From the NCBI GenBank assembly GCA_903813345.2, contig CAIIXF020000004.1, positions 4,049,525 through 4,113,524 of the forward strand: 64,000 bases of DNA, written 5' to 3'. The notes under the pieces were generated by a model, which worked only from the letters and a program-made list of their open reading frames with translations, was not told the DNA's origin and did not search any database. Below, piece by piece: positions 9,650-23,362 of this stretch (position 1 is the stretch's first letter; the number at the start of each line of letters is the position of its first letter). Origin of the DNA: Owenia fusiformis. Its lineage: Eukaryota > Annelida > Polychaeta > Sabellida > Oweniidae. The position numbers were made by a program, and so were the translations under genes.

Positions 9650-12600
9650 GTGAGTACCAATGCACTGTTCGAAATTTGAGCGATTTTCAAAACGCCTTTG
9701 TTTCTTTGCGTCATGTTTAATGGCTATTGGAGGTATAATGAATCTCAAAACCTATACCAATGTCAAGATCATATATTCAATCAATATATTACATCAAAAA
9801 TACTATGTTTGAGTTATTGGAATAGTGGTAAAAACCGTGACATTTATGACATATTCCACAGCAGCCAACTGTTACCGTTAACCCTTTGCCCCTCATAAGA
9901 TCTCTTGCATGATAATTTTGCACACATGTCTGTTATTTATTCACAAAATACATGTTGTTAATTCCCAATTTGTTATACACTTTTCTATTGACCAGGAATA
10001 TTTTCAAAATATGTGATAATGATAGGAGCAAATTAGGGCTGATTACTCCCCCCCCCCGCCTGCATCCCCTATGAAAATTCATGTACACAACCTACAGGGG
10101 CGGAGAAGGGAATGGACCAAGAGTAGACAACTAGAGTCCATTTCACTGTTTTATTGCGTCAGTAGAACCCCAAAAATAAGAATCTACAAAGATTTAACCT
10201 CAATTACGTTTTAGATCCCTTATTATAATCAAAATCAAACTAATTTGAATGGGTACATGGCTGTATAACATTACATGACATGTATATTGTAACAATAGCT
10301 TTTTTTCTTGTAGACATTGTATCTTATGCCTGCTGATTATAGTAACATTTTGCATCAATGAGGCTTCAAAGCTTTTCCAGAACTAGCAGTCCCCATCGTG
10401 AGATATGACAGCCTCCTGTCAGTTTCCTTCTTTTCATGGCAGAGATGGTTGGAGTATCAGAATGAGTAGCCCCCCCCCCCCAGTGTAGATTAGACAATGG
10501 GAATTTTATGTTATTATGCCATATATACAAATAATCACTTTCTTGGCAACATGTCAAAGTAGACTGTTGAAATATGACACAGGTCACCATGAATCGTCAT
10601 TGAATGTCATTTGTGATTTGTTTATTGTATTGAACATCAACAGTCAACACATGTAAGCAATATGGCCACTGAAATTGGGATGATATTAATAAATCTTGCA
10701 TATTGATTCTGAAATACCATTGTTTCACAATGAAAACCCTCATGTTCTCTTTCTACAAAGACACCCCTCCCCCAATTATCTTTCTTGAATTATTTATTCA
10801 GTGTAGCTTTCCTATTTATGATGCCACAAGGGCATAAATATAAGATTATTTTGTTTTATTATGAAAACCCCCATGTTCTCTTTCTAAAAACACCCCCCCA
10901 GGCCATTATCTTTCTTGAAGCATTTGTTCTTTTTTTATTAAGCACACTATATCACAAGGGAGACTTGATATATATATAATATTTCTGAGACCACGAGTTA
11001 ATAATAAGTATTTAATATCATATTCTTATTTCTACTGACGCATGTAATTGTTGAAACTAACAGATGAGTCACGTAATCAAGATCCGACAAAAGGCCTGTT
11101 CTCATGGTTACTAAACATTTGGTATTAGAGAATAAGAGATGCATGTTTCTAGGCTGAATTACTCTTAATAATTCATAACGATTAGCCTGATCATTCGGTA
11201 TATTGTCATACTGCATCTATTTTTCTTTTATCACACTTCTCAATGTGCTATATTATTGTAGTCTTATGGGTATGTAAGTCATGCATATCTGTCTGTTTGT
11301 TGTTGTCAGTTTGTTGAGCTCTGGTTAGTACCTTTATGTTTATTCATTTTGGACAGACATCTCCAGCGATACTCATGATTAATATTTTGCCACCGTAACT
11401 TATATGTTGATTTTAAACTGAATTCGCAATGAAAATGCTCTAAGATCTGGTACTTTAATTTCTCACATGTTTGATAGTGCGGGTGTTTAAGGGGTGTCTC
11501 CTGAAAATGTTTTCTTAGAGCAAAAAGGTCAAGTCCTGTGATCATAAGAGAAAATGGTTAACCAAGAAATAATTAAGAAATATAGACTGAAGAGCATGGG
11601 GTAATATTGTCGAATACACCCCGCTGGGCTAGGCACAAACATTTTCTGTAAGGCGAACGTCCGAAGGCCCTGGCCTATAAGTGTATTGGACGATATAACA
11701 CATGCTCTGAGGTCTATATTACGATTCGAACATGAAAACTCGACAAAAAGTTTTGAATATTCATTATGGTCTGCCATTACTACGTCTCACCATTATGACG
11801 TCACATTACACGTATTACCAGGGGTAATATTTGCGAATATACCTCGGGTGAAATGTTGTCTTTGTTTACAGTTTATAGAAGGCGTGAATACAGTCATGTT
11901 CGAATGTATATCATTACTTATCCCTGTTAAATAGTAGGAAATAGGAATCCTTGTAAATGTCACACTCTAAATGAGATTTGTGTCCATTATAAAGATTTCC
12001 AAGCCTCAAGATCAGGAAAAACATAATCGGACTGATTGTAAGCCTATGTGATGCTACTGGTCGTTAGCCTATGTGATAGCAAAAGATGCCAGCCATTGTC
12101 ATTGCCAGCCTATTTGATTTTACCGATTGTTTTGTGGTGCCAACTATTTGCCATTGATTGTTATTGTTAGCCTATATGATGCCATTGCCATTGATTTTTG
12201 GCATAATAGGAAAATGATTCCGTGCATTATAAGTCTTGGTAATTGTTTCTTGGAATTGGAACCTGATTGACGTCTGTGATGTCATCACCTATTTTCTGAA
12301 AAACCAAGCATTAATGACCTCATTAACATGTTTCATGCTGTTGATGTAAAGAGTAGTTTGACATTTATAGCAAGCAGTGACATTTAATTTCAGTGTGCTG
12401 TGTGCCAATAATAATACAAGGTACTTAGCAGATAATTAAATGAAATCTGGTTGCCATAGAAACTGCCCACAATATTGTGATATTGTGATTTCTCTATATG
12501 ATCAGATTCAGCTTCATGCATTTCGAGTGCACGCTATTCTGTTAATCATCACATCTTTAACTAGGCTATGTACTTATGATGGATCCATAATGTGTAAGAT

Positions 12601-14667
12601 TACAGAGATTTTAATTCTATATTTGTCATCTTTGGTTTACAATGTTGAGCCTATGAAAATGTCTACTCATCTGTCTTTCTGTCTATCAACGGTTATTGGA
12701 GATTTGGATGAACCAATGCTCATACTATGAATATCATGGGGTTCATGTTGATAATTTATTTTCATGTTCATCTCATATTCTCTCTCCAAATAAACTGATT
12801 TGGATGGTGTTGATATTTTGCAAGTACATACACATCTTGTATTTTTAATTCAGAGTGTCAATTTTAATGAAATTGGCAATATCTTTAATTTATTTGGATA
12901 TTAACAAATTCTTGGAGAATACAAAGTTCAAAATCAAAATATTTTTTAAGAGTATGTTTAACTGACGTTTCTCCAAATTTTTTTTTTCTGAGAGCGTGAA
13001 ACAAGGAGTTGGGAAGACCCCCTTCCATGATTCTTTCTCACTCTCACTTATACTGTTGTTGGCATCTCCTGTCATCAATATTCTGTCATGTCTTATCTAA
13101 AATTAATTTATCTCCTGGAAAAGTGAAGATGTCTAATTTTAGCATCAGTTTCTCTTTCAATGGTTCAGTCCTGCTTCTTTAAAGAGAGCTTCATCTTATA
13201 TACATAGATGTACCAGGCTGTGGCTTTTATTGTATAGCTATATTAGGAACAAAGGGGGGGAGGGGTTGTACATACAGAGTGAGAGACTATGAATGACTTT
13301 GCTTCTTTTATTCAGAGGACGCTACATGTAGTTACATTTTATTGCCAGCCTATAGGTTTCTTAGTACGTCTTAAGAACCACCAAATACATGTCTTGTATT
13401 TTTACCAAACCTATCACAATCAAAACTAATATTGTCTTATTGTCTGGATATATATTCTTATATTCTCATCAAATGAAATCATAGGTAGGTCAAAGATCCT
13501 AGCCTGTTGGTGCAAAATATTTGTTTAAAATTTGTATGACTTCATGTGGTTATTTAGATTTCTTTAATATTGAGTTTTAGTTCTTTCCATTTTGAAATAT
13601 TTGTTTTATAATATTTTCAAACCCTGTGCATTTTTTGGACATAAAAAACTGTGTTTGCATGATAAATTATAATAATATGTGACTGAGGAAAATTATATGT
13701 TGTGTTTTTACAATTCATCTTATTCTTGATTTATGAATATGTCAAGTCGACCTTCTTAATGTTTTTCTAATGTGTCAGATGAAGTGAAAATAGTTTGATG
13801 GCATCCAGTGACAAATGATTCTATTATTATGAAATTGGCTAGGCCTCATTTAAAAAATCTGTCTGAAATGCTTTAGAAAATACAGAAGATTGATTTATGT
13901 AAAGATTTGCAAGGGCTATATTGTTGATCTAATTTAACCTCACTCCCCTATTGCATTCAAACAGACTAGTCCATTATTTCAACATGAACCTGCCATCCCT
14001 TTATATATCAGGTTAGATTTGCCCTTTGAGCGACCTTTAACTTTTTCACTTCAATAAGGTGTATTTTGTATACTACTTATTGAAAGAAGAGCTTAAGATT
14101 TGGTGATATTCTGAGAGGTTAATGTGAAGTAACATGATTTATGTTAACAGGGATATTGTTCATTCTCAGTTCACAGGAATGGAGATCAAAATATGACAAG
14201 AAACCCTTGCTAGGAACATTCAAAATTAATGTATTTTTCTGAAATTTTCCAAGATATTCAAAATTTCTTAAGTGCATATGGAAATCAATCCATTTTTGGA
14301 CTGTAGTCAATGAGTGTGGTTTAAATGAAAACAGCCAATTTTAGAAACCAAGAAAATTTGATTTGGGCTTTATTTATGTGATAAACCAATTCTGATTCTG
14401 AATTTTTCTCGAAATTACCTATTATCTTTGCAAACACTGACATAAAGTTCTCTTTAAGAAGTAAAATCAAACAAATGCAAAGTGTAGAATTTTAAATAAC
14501 CATTAGGTTTTCAAGAATTCACTTTTCTTTGGGATTCATGGTTAATAGGGAATAGTTAACCCCCCCCCTCCATGCAAAAACTAACTACCATCCAGCCCTA
14601 CTGGTTTTGTATTGTCAAAAAATTTTACAAATCAGAGGGGTTAGGTGAATATATGGAAATAGTATAA
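9650..14667. other. Gene-poor AT-rich stretch
   Basis: No supported coding exon is seen. There is a local duplication at about 10733-10800 and 10860-10925 (atgttctctttcta ... attatctttcttgaa). Loose repeats of agcctatgtgatg occur at about 12040-12190, along with several C- or G-runs. Short frames on both strands look random. Confidence 0.5.
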
Positions 14668-17009
14668 TCACGGGATGTCATCGCCTGATTTGGTCAATGT
14701 TAGGGAGCAGGTCGTTTTTACAATAAATTTCAATATTTTCACACAAAATATTTTTTTACTGAAAAACTGCTCATTCGCAGAGAAAATGTACTAGCACATG
14801 CAATGACAATGTCAATCACGCTTCTGTACGAAATTCGGCGGAAGTCTTTTATAATCTAATACGAAGTTACTAAAAAAGGCGCGAACGCCCTACACTCAAA
14901 ATGATCGTTTTTCCATTATAACTTTTTAACGTAATTTAACGAAGGCTTCTAATTATTATCCAAGATAGTCTAAATACCGATTAAAATATTTCTTACTTCA
15001 AACAGATACGCCGTCTTTTATTCAATTTTTTAAAAAATAATAAAAAATAACTCTTGTCAATGTTAGGGAGCAGTCAATGTTAGGGAGCAAAATGATTTTA
15101 TCAGAATATTAAAAATGTAGCAAATGGCCATTTAAAATATGTATGGCATTTATAAACTAAACAATATTGTTTGAATGATTATTTTAAACCCCTTGCCTTA
15201 ACAAAATTTAACAAAATCGATAAAAAAAATTGTTTTGCATTTTTGTTATCTTCAGAAAATGGACTCTCAAAGATTTTTGACGAAGGAAAGTTAATTATTA
15301 TCATGGATAATCTCAGTACATATTGAAATATTTCTTACTTCAAACAGGTACACCTTTCTTTAATTTTTTTTAAATAATAAAAAATAAGTATGATCAATGT
15401 GGCGGAGCAAACAATGCAGTGGGGCGAAATGGTTTTATCAGAATATCGGAGTAATTGGCCTTTACAAACATGTATGTCATTTATAAACTAGACAAGATTG
15501 TATGATTGTTTTATACCCCTTGGTATAAACCTTACAAGCATACAATCCGAACTTGCCCCAATGAGTCCAACGGAGTCCCATGGTTGATGACTTTGCCCCA
15601 TCAAGTCCCAACGTGCCCCATCGAGCCCCATGGAGTCCCATCAAATCCCACCTTGCCCCATTGGTGTATGTTGGGCTTCACATAACATGTGACCTGATCG
15701 GAAATCCCACGATGCCCCATGGAAAGAATGAACATGTTCATTCTCGATGGGGCAAGATGGGACTCCGTGGGATTTTGCCCCATCCTGCCCCATCGAATCC
15801 CATCGAGTCCAACGTGGGACCTCATGGGACTCGATGGGGCAAGATTATATGCAAGTTGGGGCAAAATCCGACGGAGTCCCATTGATTCCCACGGACTTCA
15901 TGGGGCAAAATCCCAAAAGGTCCCACTAGGTCCCACGCCATGTTAAGTCTATGGAGGTCCCAACTTGTCCCATTGGTGTATACCGGGCTTTAGAGTATCA
16001 TTAGCAAGTGGTACACATATAACAGAGATCGGTTATATACTGCATTGTCTGAGTATTGACAAATTGAAGTATACGTGTAAAAATCTACTATCATACATGT
16101 AACTGCGCAATGAGCCCTTCATAGCGTTTGTGCCAGCTATCAGGTGATACCCGGTCGTAAAGATAAGTGCGAGACTAACTCTCTTACTTTAATACTAGGA
16201 AAATATCAAATCATAGAACTGAAGGATGTCGGAGATTTCTCAAGCCTATATATCAGTTCAGATAATTCATCATCCACAATTTAGGATTGTGAACTGATGA
16301 CATCATCAAAAAGTGTATATAACGATACATCCATTCATTTACAGTTAGAGGTCAACGAATAAAGAAGGAATGGTTCGCATCTAAATATTTCTAAAACGAA
16401 CGTAAACAGGATTTAGCTGAAAATAAAAAATGCAAAATAACCTTTTCAATGATTTTCTTACAATTTTAACGCTTTCCTCCCCAAAGGGTATCAAATAATC
16501 ATACAAACAAAATTGTTCAGTTTATAAATGCCATACATATTTTAAATGGCCATTTGCTACATTTTTAATATTCTGATAAAATCATTTTGCTCCCTAACAT
16601 TGACTGCTCCCTAACATTGACAAGAGTTATTTTTTATTATTTTTTAAAAAATTGAATAAAAGACGGCGTATCTGTTTGAAGTAAGAAATATTTTAATCGG
16701 TATTTAGACTATCTTGGATAATAATTAGAAGCCTTCGTTAAATTACGTTAAAAAGTTATAATGGAAAAACGATCATTTTGAGTGAAGGGCGTTCGCGCCT
16801 TTTTTAGTAACTTCGTATTAGATTATAAAAGACTTCCGCCGAATTTAGTACAGAAGCGTGATTGACATTGTCATTGCATGTGCTAGTACATTTTCTCTGC
16901 GAATGAGCAGTTTTTCAGTAAAAAAATATTTTGTGTGAAAATATTGAAATTTATTGTAAAAACGACCTGCTCCCTAACATTGACCAAATCAGGCGATGAC
17001 ATCCCGTGA
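14668..17009. mobile_element. 2.3-kb foldback element with ~530-bp inverted arms
   Basis: The left arm (14668 to about 15195) is nearly the exact reverse complement of the right arm (about 16480-17009). The outer ends are tcacgggatgtcatcgcc and its complement, flanked by TAA on both sides (14665-14667 and 17010-17012). A 17-bp motif, gtcaatgttagggagca, occurs at 14693-14709, 15056-15072 and 15073-15089. It recurs inverted at 16588-16604, 16605-16621 and 16968-16984, and may be a transposase binding site. A decayed direct copy of the inner arm is at about 15270-15540. No transposase frame is present. A TWA target duplication would suit the PIF/Harbinger group, but the assignment is open. Confidence 0.85.
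15545..15990. repeat. Core of the foldback element: dense 'ggggcaa / gggact' words on both strands
   Basis: The core is made of many short variants of cttgccccat, gagtcccat and their complements, so it can fold on itself at many positions. It contains a perfect 20-bp palindrome at 15725-15744 (agaatgaacatgttcattct), flanked by gccccat and atggggc. A direct pair, ccattggtgtat...gggctt, is at about 15658-15677 and 15970-15990. Frames of 60-101 residues on both strands are a by-product of this composition. Confidence 0.75.
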
Positions 17010-18050
17010 TAATGATTATTCAGATAAAAGATTAACATATTGAATTTTATCATTAAGATCAACCTGTGTATATATTTCTAATTTAACACTTTTCATACCA
17101 TTTTGATATGATTGATTCATGTGTTAAATACAGCTCTTAATTGTAACACCCCTTGATATGAAGACTTTTTAGCGACTCCCACTAGCATTCTCTTTAAAGA
17201 GTATATTGTGCATACAGTTTTTTTTTAGAAAACCGCCTATACAATCTATTCAAGATACTCCTATTAATATGTTAACCCTCGTACTCTCAAAGCTTAAGAA
17301 ATTCTACAATGACCTTTAGAAGCAATCTATACTATTGATTATCCCCTGTTTCAAATCCCACAGCGGTGAGCTAATTTTGCACAACATAGATCATTCAAGA
17401 AATGTTTTTTAGAAAAATGCAAGCAAGCAGGGCTCTGTGTGTATTGCCAGTCTTAGATAAATTCAATGCCCTGCATTTTTTTGATTACACTTCAGAATAT
17501 GCAAGTTGATGTCATTTAATATTTTGGTTGATTTACTGTTATATTAATTCTCTATGGCTATGGCCGGCCCATGGCAGTTAATCAATATCTCCTAGAATCA
17601 TTTCTAAATGATAGGTAGATATTGATTTTTCTTAAGTATGAGCGCTAAGACTCTAGTCTGTAGCCAAGTGAATAACCCAATTGATGCTGGAAATAATGTT
17701 AATGGTGTAAATCACTGTTACAGTCTGAGAGTCCATGTTAGCTTGCATATGAAAATCTCAGTATGAATCCTATTGTAAGGCTATGCTAAAGCATGAAGAT
17801 TTCTTTATCTTTATGGATCTTTAGACTTGTTGGGCAGAATGGTCTTGCGGGATTGGCAGAGGTTTTTTGGGATATCGTGTCAGCTTGCACGTAAAATGTT
17901 GAGGTGAATCTTAAAAATTCATTGTGAAGCAGATTATAATGTTTTGCTCAAGATGAGGATTTCAATTTAAAATCTGGTTCAGCAAATGATCACGCATGAT
18001 CAGAGTCATTTTGGACTTTTATGCAATGTATGCTATTATTGTACTGTCCT

Positions 18051-18233
18051 CAGTGATCTCCCCAGGATTTTTTCTCAAGTGGGTGCACGATTCTCATTTT
18101 CACAATTCTTACCAAAATTGGTCAAATAACACTCATTTTTCATGATTTTTCTCACTTTCAAGTGGGTGCAAAGATTTTCAGGTGGGTGCAAGGCTACAGT
18201 ATTTTCAAAATCTCAGGTGGATGAGAACACTGG
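18051..18233. mobile_element. CAGTGATCTCC family, truncated copy
   Basis: The copy begins cagtgatctccccaggattttttctcaagtg (20-base blocks shared with 34064-34261) and includes the repeated caagtgggtgcaa and caggtgggtgcaa words. The opposite terminus is missing. Confidence 0.65.
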
Positions 18234-18296
18234 TGCTCCTCCATATGCCAAAGTGTCTCGCAAGGTTTGTTACTCTGGTGTTATAGGAGGCAGTTA

Positions 18297-18407
18297 TAGA
18301 GGTGTCACGAGTCAAATTCATTTTTCTTCTGAGCCGACCTGAAGTTACCCGACCCGCACAATTTTTTCTGGCCCGACCCGAAAGAAATCCAACCCGTGAC
18401 ACCCCTA
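18297..18407. mobile_element. 111-bp hAT-like miniature element
   Basis: The element starts tagaggtgtcacg and ends cgtgacacccctag. The interior carries inverted cccgacccg-type words. Flanking octamers are ggcagtta (18289-18296) and gacagtta (18408-18415), a 7 of 8 match that suggests a hAT target duplication. The end resembles the element at 2953-3538 and a lone end at about 36150. Confidence 0.65.
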
Positions 18408-19345
18408 GACAGTTAACCTTGTGGATCAGTATTATTAAGGAGGGGGACCCTGCCATATAGTAGATGACTGAAAACTGTATTTAACTACCTTGAGTAGCAA
18501 AGCCTAGTACATTATGATGAAGATGAAGCCCTCTTTTAGAGGAGCAAACCCAGAAAATTCAGAAATGCAAGTGTTTATCCAGCCTATGGATGGATTCAAA
18601 GCCTGAGATCCGGTTTAGTGCCAGATGCATATCATGAACTTAAATAGCAAATGGCAAGTACTATGTACAAACAAAAAACTAAGAATAAATATTTGGTAGA
18701 TCACGAGTTCCCTGTTTGGCAGAGAGAAGATTGGTTTCTTGAAAGGCAAAGGTGTTCTAGTGCTTATATGCCATACCTTGCCCAATACTCTCCTTGGTTC
18801 AGCACATTCTGTGCTTTTTCTCTTAACTATGAATGAGCGTCTTCATCATCTGGCATTTCTTTGGAGTTAGCGTGTTGATTTCATTTTCTTTTATGTTTGA
18901 TGACTCAACTTTTTTTCATTATGTTTTGGATTTTAGATCATGACCTTTTTGATGGGATTTTCCCACAAGAAGTTAAAATAGAACCGTGTTCTTTATAACA
19001 CTCCTATGTTCTAACATACAAGTTAGTAGTCCTAACCGTGGCACTACACAAATACCAAGGGTTAAGCCATTCATAGCTCAAAAAAGTGTTTTGCCATTAT
19101 GTTAATCTTTGAATTTTCAATGAGCAGATGTAAAAATAATTTATGAATCGATTGACCTATATTCTGAAGGGTGTGTTCAATACATGTCTAAGCACAAAAA
19201 TCACCACGTGTTATTCTCTTGAAAGCCCCATTTCTTAACGTTATTATTGCACGCATATTAATACAAAACATTTATGGAGGTTTACTGGTTATAAAAGTGT
19301 TCTACCCTGCAAGCTTTATAGAAAACATTAACAAAATTTGTGTTT

Positions 19346-19530
19346 CAGTGATCTCCCCAGCATTAAAGCAAGTAGGCACAGCACCCACCTGAGATTTTGA
19401 AAATAGACGTTTACCCACCTGAAAATCCATTTGCCCCCAAATTAGATAAATCATGAAAAATGGGCATAATTTGACCAATTTTGAAAATGAAAATTATGCA
19501 CCCACTTGAGAAAAAATCCTGTGTAGATCA
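19346..19530. mobile_element. CAGTGATCTCC family copy, reverse orientation
   Basis: The copy starts cagtgatctccccagcatta and reads through acccacctgagattttgaaa to cacttgagaaaaaatcctgt. The right terminus is decayed (gtagatca). It is the same family as 18051, 25790, 30460 and 34064. Confidence 0.65.
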
Positions 19531-19589
19531 ATGTGTTTGCATCAAATTTCATCAACCTATGTACCTTATCAGCTTTCTTGTAGAGAACG

Positions 19590-19893
19590 GGTCAAGGGTA
19601 TATAAGGGGGGGGGGGGTCACAAAGGCTTGCAAAGACTAGTATGCTTATGGAGTCATTATGGTTAAATGTACTGGTAAATATGGTTGTAAGTAAGTAAGT
19701 AAAACACGTTATCAACTGAGACCTAATTTAAATCAGTTGTCAAGATGAGACACCAATATACTTGTACATGTAAAGATATATATTATCTATACGTTTAAAA
19801 CAACCATATCTATGAACTGTGTTAGCTCATGATACCATGGTAACACGTGATACCTACCGTGGTAACATGTGATACCATGGTAACACGTGATAC
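19590..19893. repeat. G-run, gtaa microsatellite and 23-bp short tandem repeat
   Basis: A run of about 12 G lies at 19606-19617, and gtaagtaagtaagtaa is at about 19687-19702. Three copies of gataccatggtaacacgtga, or close variants, are at 19830-19893. No gene is seen. Confidence 0.6.
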
Positions 19894-20231
19894 TGACCAT
19901 CTGACCTGAAATTATACCAATATAACTCTTGACAATTTAGTCTAATCAGAAAGTACTCTAGATACCCATGTCCCATAATTCATACAGTACTTGCACTTTG
20001 ACATCTATAGTCTTTACACTATCCACATTCCCCCTCTGATATGTCTAAAATAAATGCCTTGTTCATTGATACATTGATGTTTAGGCAACTTATATTTCAC
20101 ATATGGACATTAAAAACTAAAAAATGATTAACTTCACTAGTGGTGAATCACATGTTTTCTAGATATGCAAAACTGCATTTGATTGCTCTATTTTCAAAGT
20201 TGATAAATAATTTTTAAACCACACGTATAGA

Positions 20232-20602
20232 TACCCTGCGTGCAGAGTCTAGTTAAACTACACTCTGCCTTGTAGAGACCATATTACAGTTTAGTAGCCT
20301 CGCCCCCACGACGGGTACCGGTGACAGTTTGGGTAAATCACTTTTGACCTACACACCAACCTTCCACCAATCAGCGAGCTTGTAGAAACATACGCCAAAT
20401 ATGTTCTAATTAAATATGCGCATGTCATTGGTCAATTCCGGGCTCAACGATGACGTCAGAAGGAATGACCATATAAAGAACGTCGGTCAAATTTGGCCGA
20501 CGAACACTGATTGGCGCGGTGAGTTCACAGGTTTATTTTAGTTTGAAAGAGTGAAGACGAAGCTCTCTTTTAAGAAGTGAAGTCAAACGAATGCAAAGGG
20601 TA
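20232..20602 (+). mobile_element. MITE copy A, 371 bp, 9-bp target duplication
   Basis: The element begins taccctgcgtgcagagtc and ends gaatgcaaagggta, with a minimal TACCCT/AGGGTA inverted terminus. The flanks acgtataga (20223-20231 and 20603-20611) are identical. Inside are tgacgtca, a near-palindromic cgtcggtcaaatttggccg segment, and a closing pair of related words (gagtgaagacgaagc, gaagtgaagtcaaacg). A 9-bp duplication is typical of Mutator-like transposons. No coding frame is present. Confidence 0.9.
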
Positions 20603-21351
20603 ACGTATAGATATAATTAAACATGTCAAATATGATATCACTTCGACTAAATTTTGAATATTTAATGATTACTACTTGCATCTATTCTGTTGTTTTGACT
20701 ACTTATCCAAGAGGTATAGTATAGTCTTTAAATCCCACGATTTCATATTCCTTATTAGAAGCATTGAACAGGGCAAAAAAGCAATAAGGTCAGACATATG
20801 GATGCTCGTTATAAAACTGTTTTTTTGCATATTGATTTACTTGATTAACTTGTCCTAAAGCCAGTCACCCATAAATCTTAGTAGAATATTGCAACATGAT
20901 TTATTCTATAGGTTCACCCATGCGTAATGTGTCACGGCCACCCTATATCAATTTGTAATATTTCTGTTTCACGATTCAACGTAGTTACATACCACTGATA
21001 ATTCATGTTTGAGTATTACATTTTATTTGTTGTTTTCCGCTCCACATGTTTCCCCGCAATATCAGTTTTTGGTTCAGGAGAATTTGACCTTGATGGTACT
21101 TATATCGAAGGGGTTGCTATGGTGATCAAATGTAATCATTATTTATATGATGTATGTTAAATGCCTTAAAGCTGAAGAGATCTTACAAGTAAATCTGCGC
21201 TGTTATATAAGGATGTATATCCCGTAACATTCTTTGTTATGAAAGATTCATAAGTCAATATTGCTGTAACCATGGAAATCGCAACATCAACGGAACAAAA
21301 CATTTTAGAGCAAAAGACTAATAAATTCAAATACATTTAATGAAGATTCTC

Positions 21352-21494
21352 ATGCTTGAGTCATATTTGTTTCATTTATTGGCCGGTGCCCTGTCGATTG
21401 CGTATTTTGTTCAAAACTGAATATAATTTTGAACAAAATATTCAATCAGCAGGACACTAGTTGACGAATTGGAGCAAATGTGACTCAGGCATTA
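21352..21494. mobile_element. Hairpin MITE 'gcctgggtcacatttgctcc' family, diverged copy
   Basis: Terminal parts gagtcatatttgtttcattt and gagcaaatgtgactcaggca are inverted and partly decayed. The centre is gttcaaaactgaatat...ttttgaac. Better-preserved copies are at 31108-31213 and 36952-37091. Confidence 0.6.
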
Positions 21495-23164
21495 ATTATG
21501 AAAGATTCACGAGTCAGTCAATTGTAACCATGGAAATGCTGACATCATAATCAGAAAAGAATAAAATGAATGAGTGAATTCATTGATTTAGAAAGATGCA
21601 TCCATATATTACTGCAAGGGTTGAAACATCTAGGTTGAAACATAATAGTAAATCATATGGAAACATGCTATCTCAGTTTGTTCATTTCCCTCTGCAATTT
21701 ATCAGATGCTGGTGTTATTCTCCTTTCTGACACCAATAACAGTGGCATTAGCCGCAATGGTGGATTCAGAAGATGGCACAGTGTATATGTCACCCCACCC
21801 CAAAGAGAAAATCTTATCGTTACATATATGTTGGTTTTGTGGTGATGGCAGATTCAGAGGATAGCACAGTATATGTGGAAAATCATATGTATATTCATTG
21901 TATTACATATATGTTAGTTTTGGATTGTGGTGGTCGATCGTGAATGATGAGGGGGTGTCTTGCTTCTCCCTTATGAAAAGAGTTTTGGAAGATATCTCAT
22001 GTGTTTCTTCTGGAACACAAGCAATATATCCTGCATGGTTGTGCATCGGATTTCTCTTTATTTTCCTATTAGTTCTCTTCTCTTCTACTTTGTATGTTGA
22101 AAAAACACACATCAAAAATTCAGATCTCTGGTCACCCCTCCTGAATCTAGCTACAAAATCAACATGTATCATTCTGATACTCCTAGCATCCTTCTGTTTC
22201 ACCTCAGGGCTGAGAAGAAATGAGATGTCATGGTTTATAATGATGAACCTGTATAGTCAAGCTACAAGCCCTCGTGAGTTCCCCCGAACTTGTGCTGTGT
22301 TAGTGAAGTAGATATGGTGGGGGGGGGGGGGTGGTTGGTCAACGGTATTGAAGCAAGACTACAACCTGTGTTATAGAGGGAATATGGTAGGGTTGTTGAA
22401 ATTTCAATGACTGTACTAAATATCATTGCCAGGCACTTGGGTCACATTTATACAACAGCTGCTGTGCTGAAATAACTATATACAATGAATAACATCATTA
22501 AAACACATGCTGCTACAAAACATGTCTGATGAGGTGTTTGTCTACATGAACTATTCCCCAATCCTGTTTTATTCATAAACTGATGTTCCATTTGCCAGCT
22601 CGATTCATATTTGCATCTAATACAAGACGAAGTTGAGGGAACAACTCCCTAGCTCGCAATGAGAGATGAAATAGAAATTAAATTTTCAAGATTCCGTGAT
22701 TTTTATAAGAGATAGCAAGTCTGCACTCTTTTGAGGAAATTACAAGGGGGATCTTTGGAAACAGCAATTTTATGTTATGCTTGTTCAGTTTCAAGTTGCT
22801 GATTGGATGTAGTGGTCACCTGACCCATGGTCTTCTGGGATATGATGTTCCAATGCCTAATAAGATATTTATGTTACAAGAAAACTATAAAAACAGCTGT
22901 ATAACATTTATTATATTGGTTACCATAGTTACTAGCAGATGATGCAATTACTGTACTTTATGCTGAAAGATTTCACCATTCAGTATTGCATTTTATCAGT
23001 TCTAGATATTATGATGCCATTGTATCATTTTATGTCAAAATTGAAAAAGATAGGTCATCCTTCAAGATTTGGCATCGCTGACCCAGCTCATGGAAAAAAT
23101 TGAAATACCCCTTGGACCATTTGCAAATTGACTTCTGGTCAGTCTGTTGGATACAGACAGCAGG

Positions 23165-23362
23165 CAGGCCTATAGCCAGGGGGGTTTGAGGGGTTTGAGC
23201 GAACCCCCCCTGGCCAAAAAATCGTTCAAAATCATGCAGTTTTTCACCATTCTGAGTACTTTTTAAGTGATTTTGGACATTTTTGGACCAAAATTGTCAC
23301 ATGTTACCCTGGAATTTTTCAAAAAGTGTACCCTCCCATTTGCAAATCCTGGCTACAGGCCT
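23165..23362. mobile_element. CAGGCCCGTAGCCAGG family, 198-bp copy
   Basis: The copy starts caggcctatagccagggg and ends aatcctggctacaggcctg. The pentamer gcagg flanks both sides (23160-23164 and 23363-23367). The interior includes ttcaaaatcatgcagttttt, shared with the copy at 42920. Confidence 0.7.

Noticed and set aside
13150-14490. Further copies of the 9-bp-duplication MITE (words such as tctttaaagagagcttcatc at 13176 and agttctctttaagaagtaaa at 14447)
   Set aside because: Only about 20-40 bp resemble the MITE end, and neither the opposite end nor flanking duplications are present. They may be decayed fragments.
15580-15946. Overlapping frames on both strands (60-101 codons)
   Set aside because: They come from the ggggcaa/gggact words in the core of the foldback element, and show no codon bias or domain.
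21898-22311. Hydrophobic frame of 137 codons
   Set aside because: Part of it (22169-22252) recurs as a non-coding repeat at 39335-39424, there are no matching splice sites, and the opposite strand has a similar frame.
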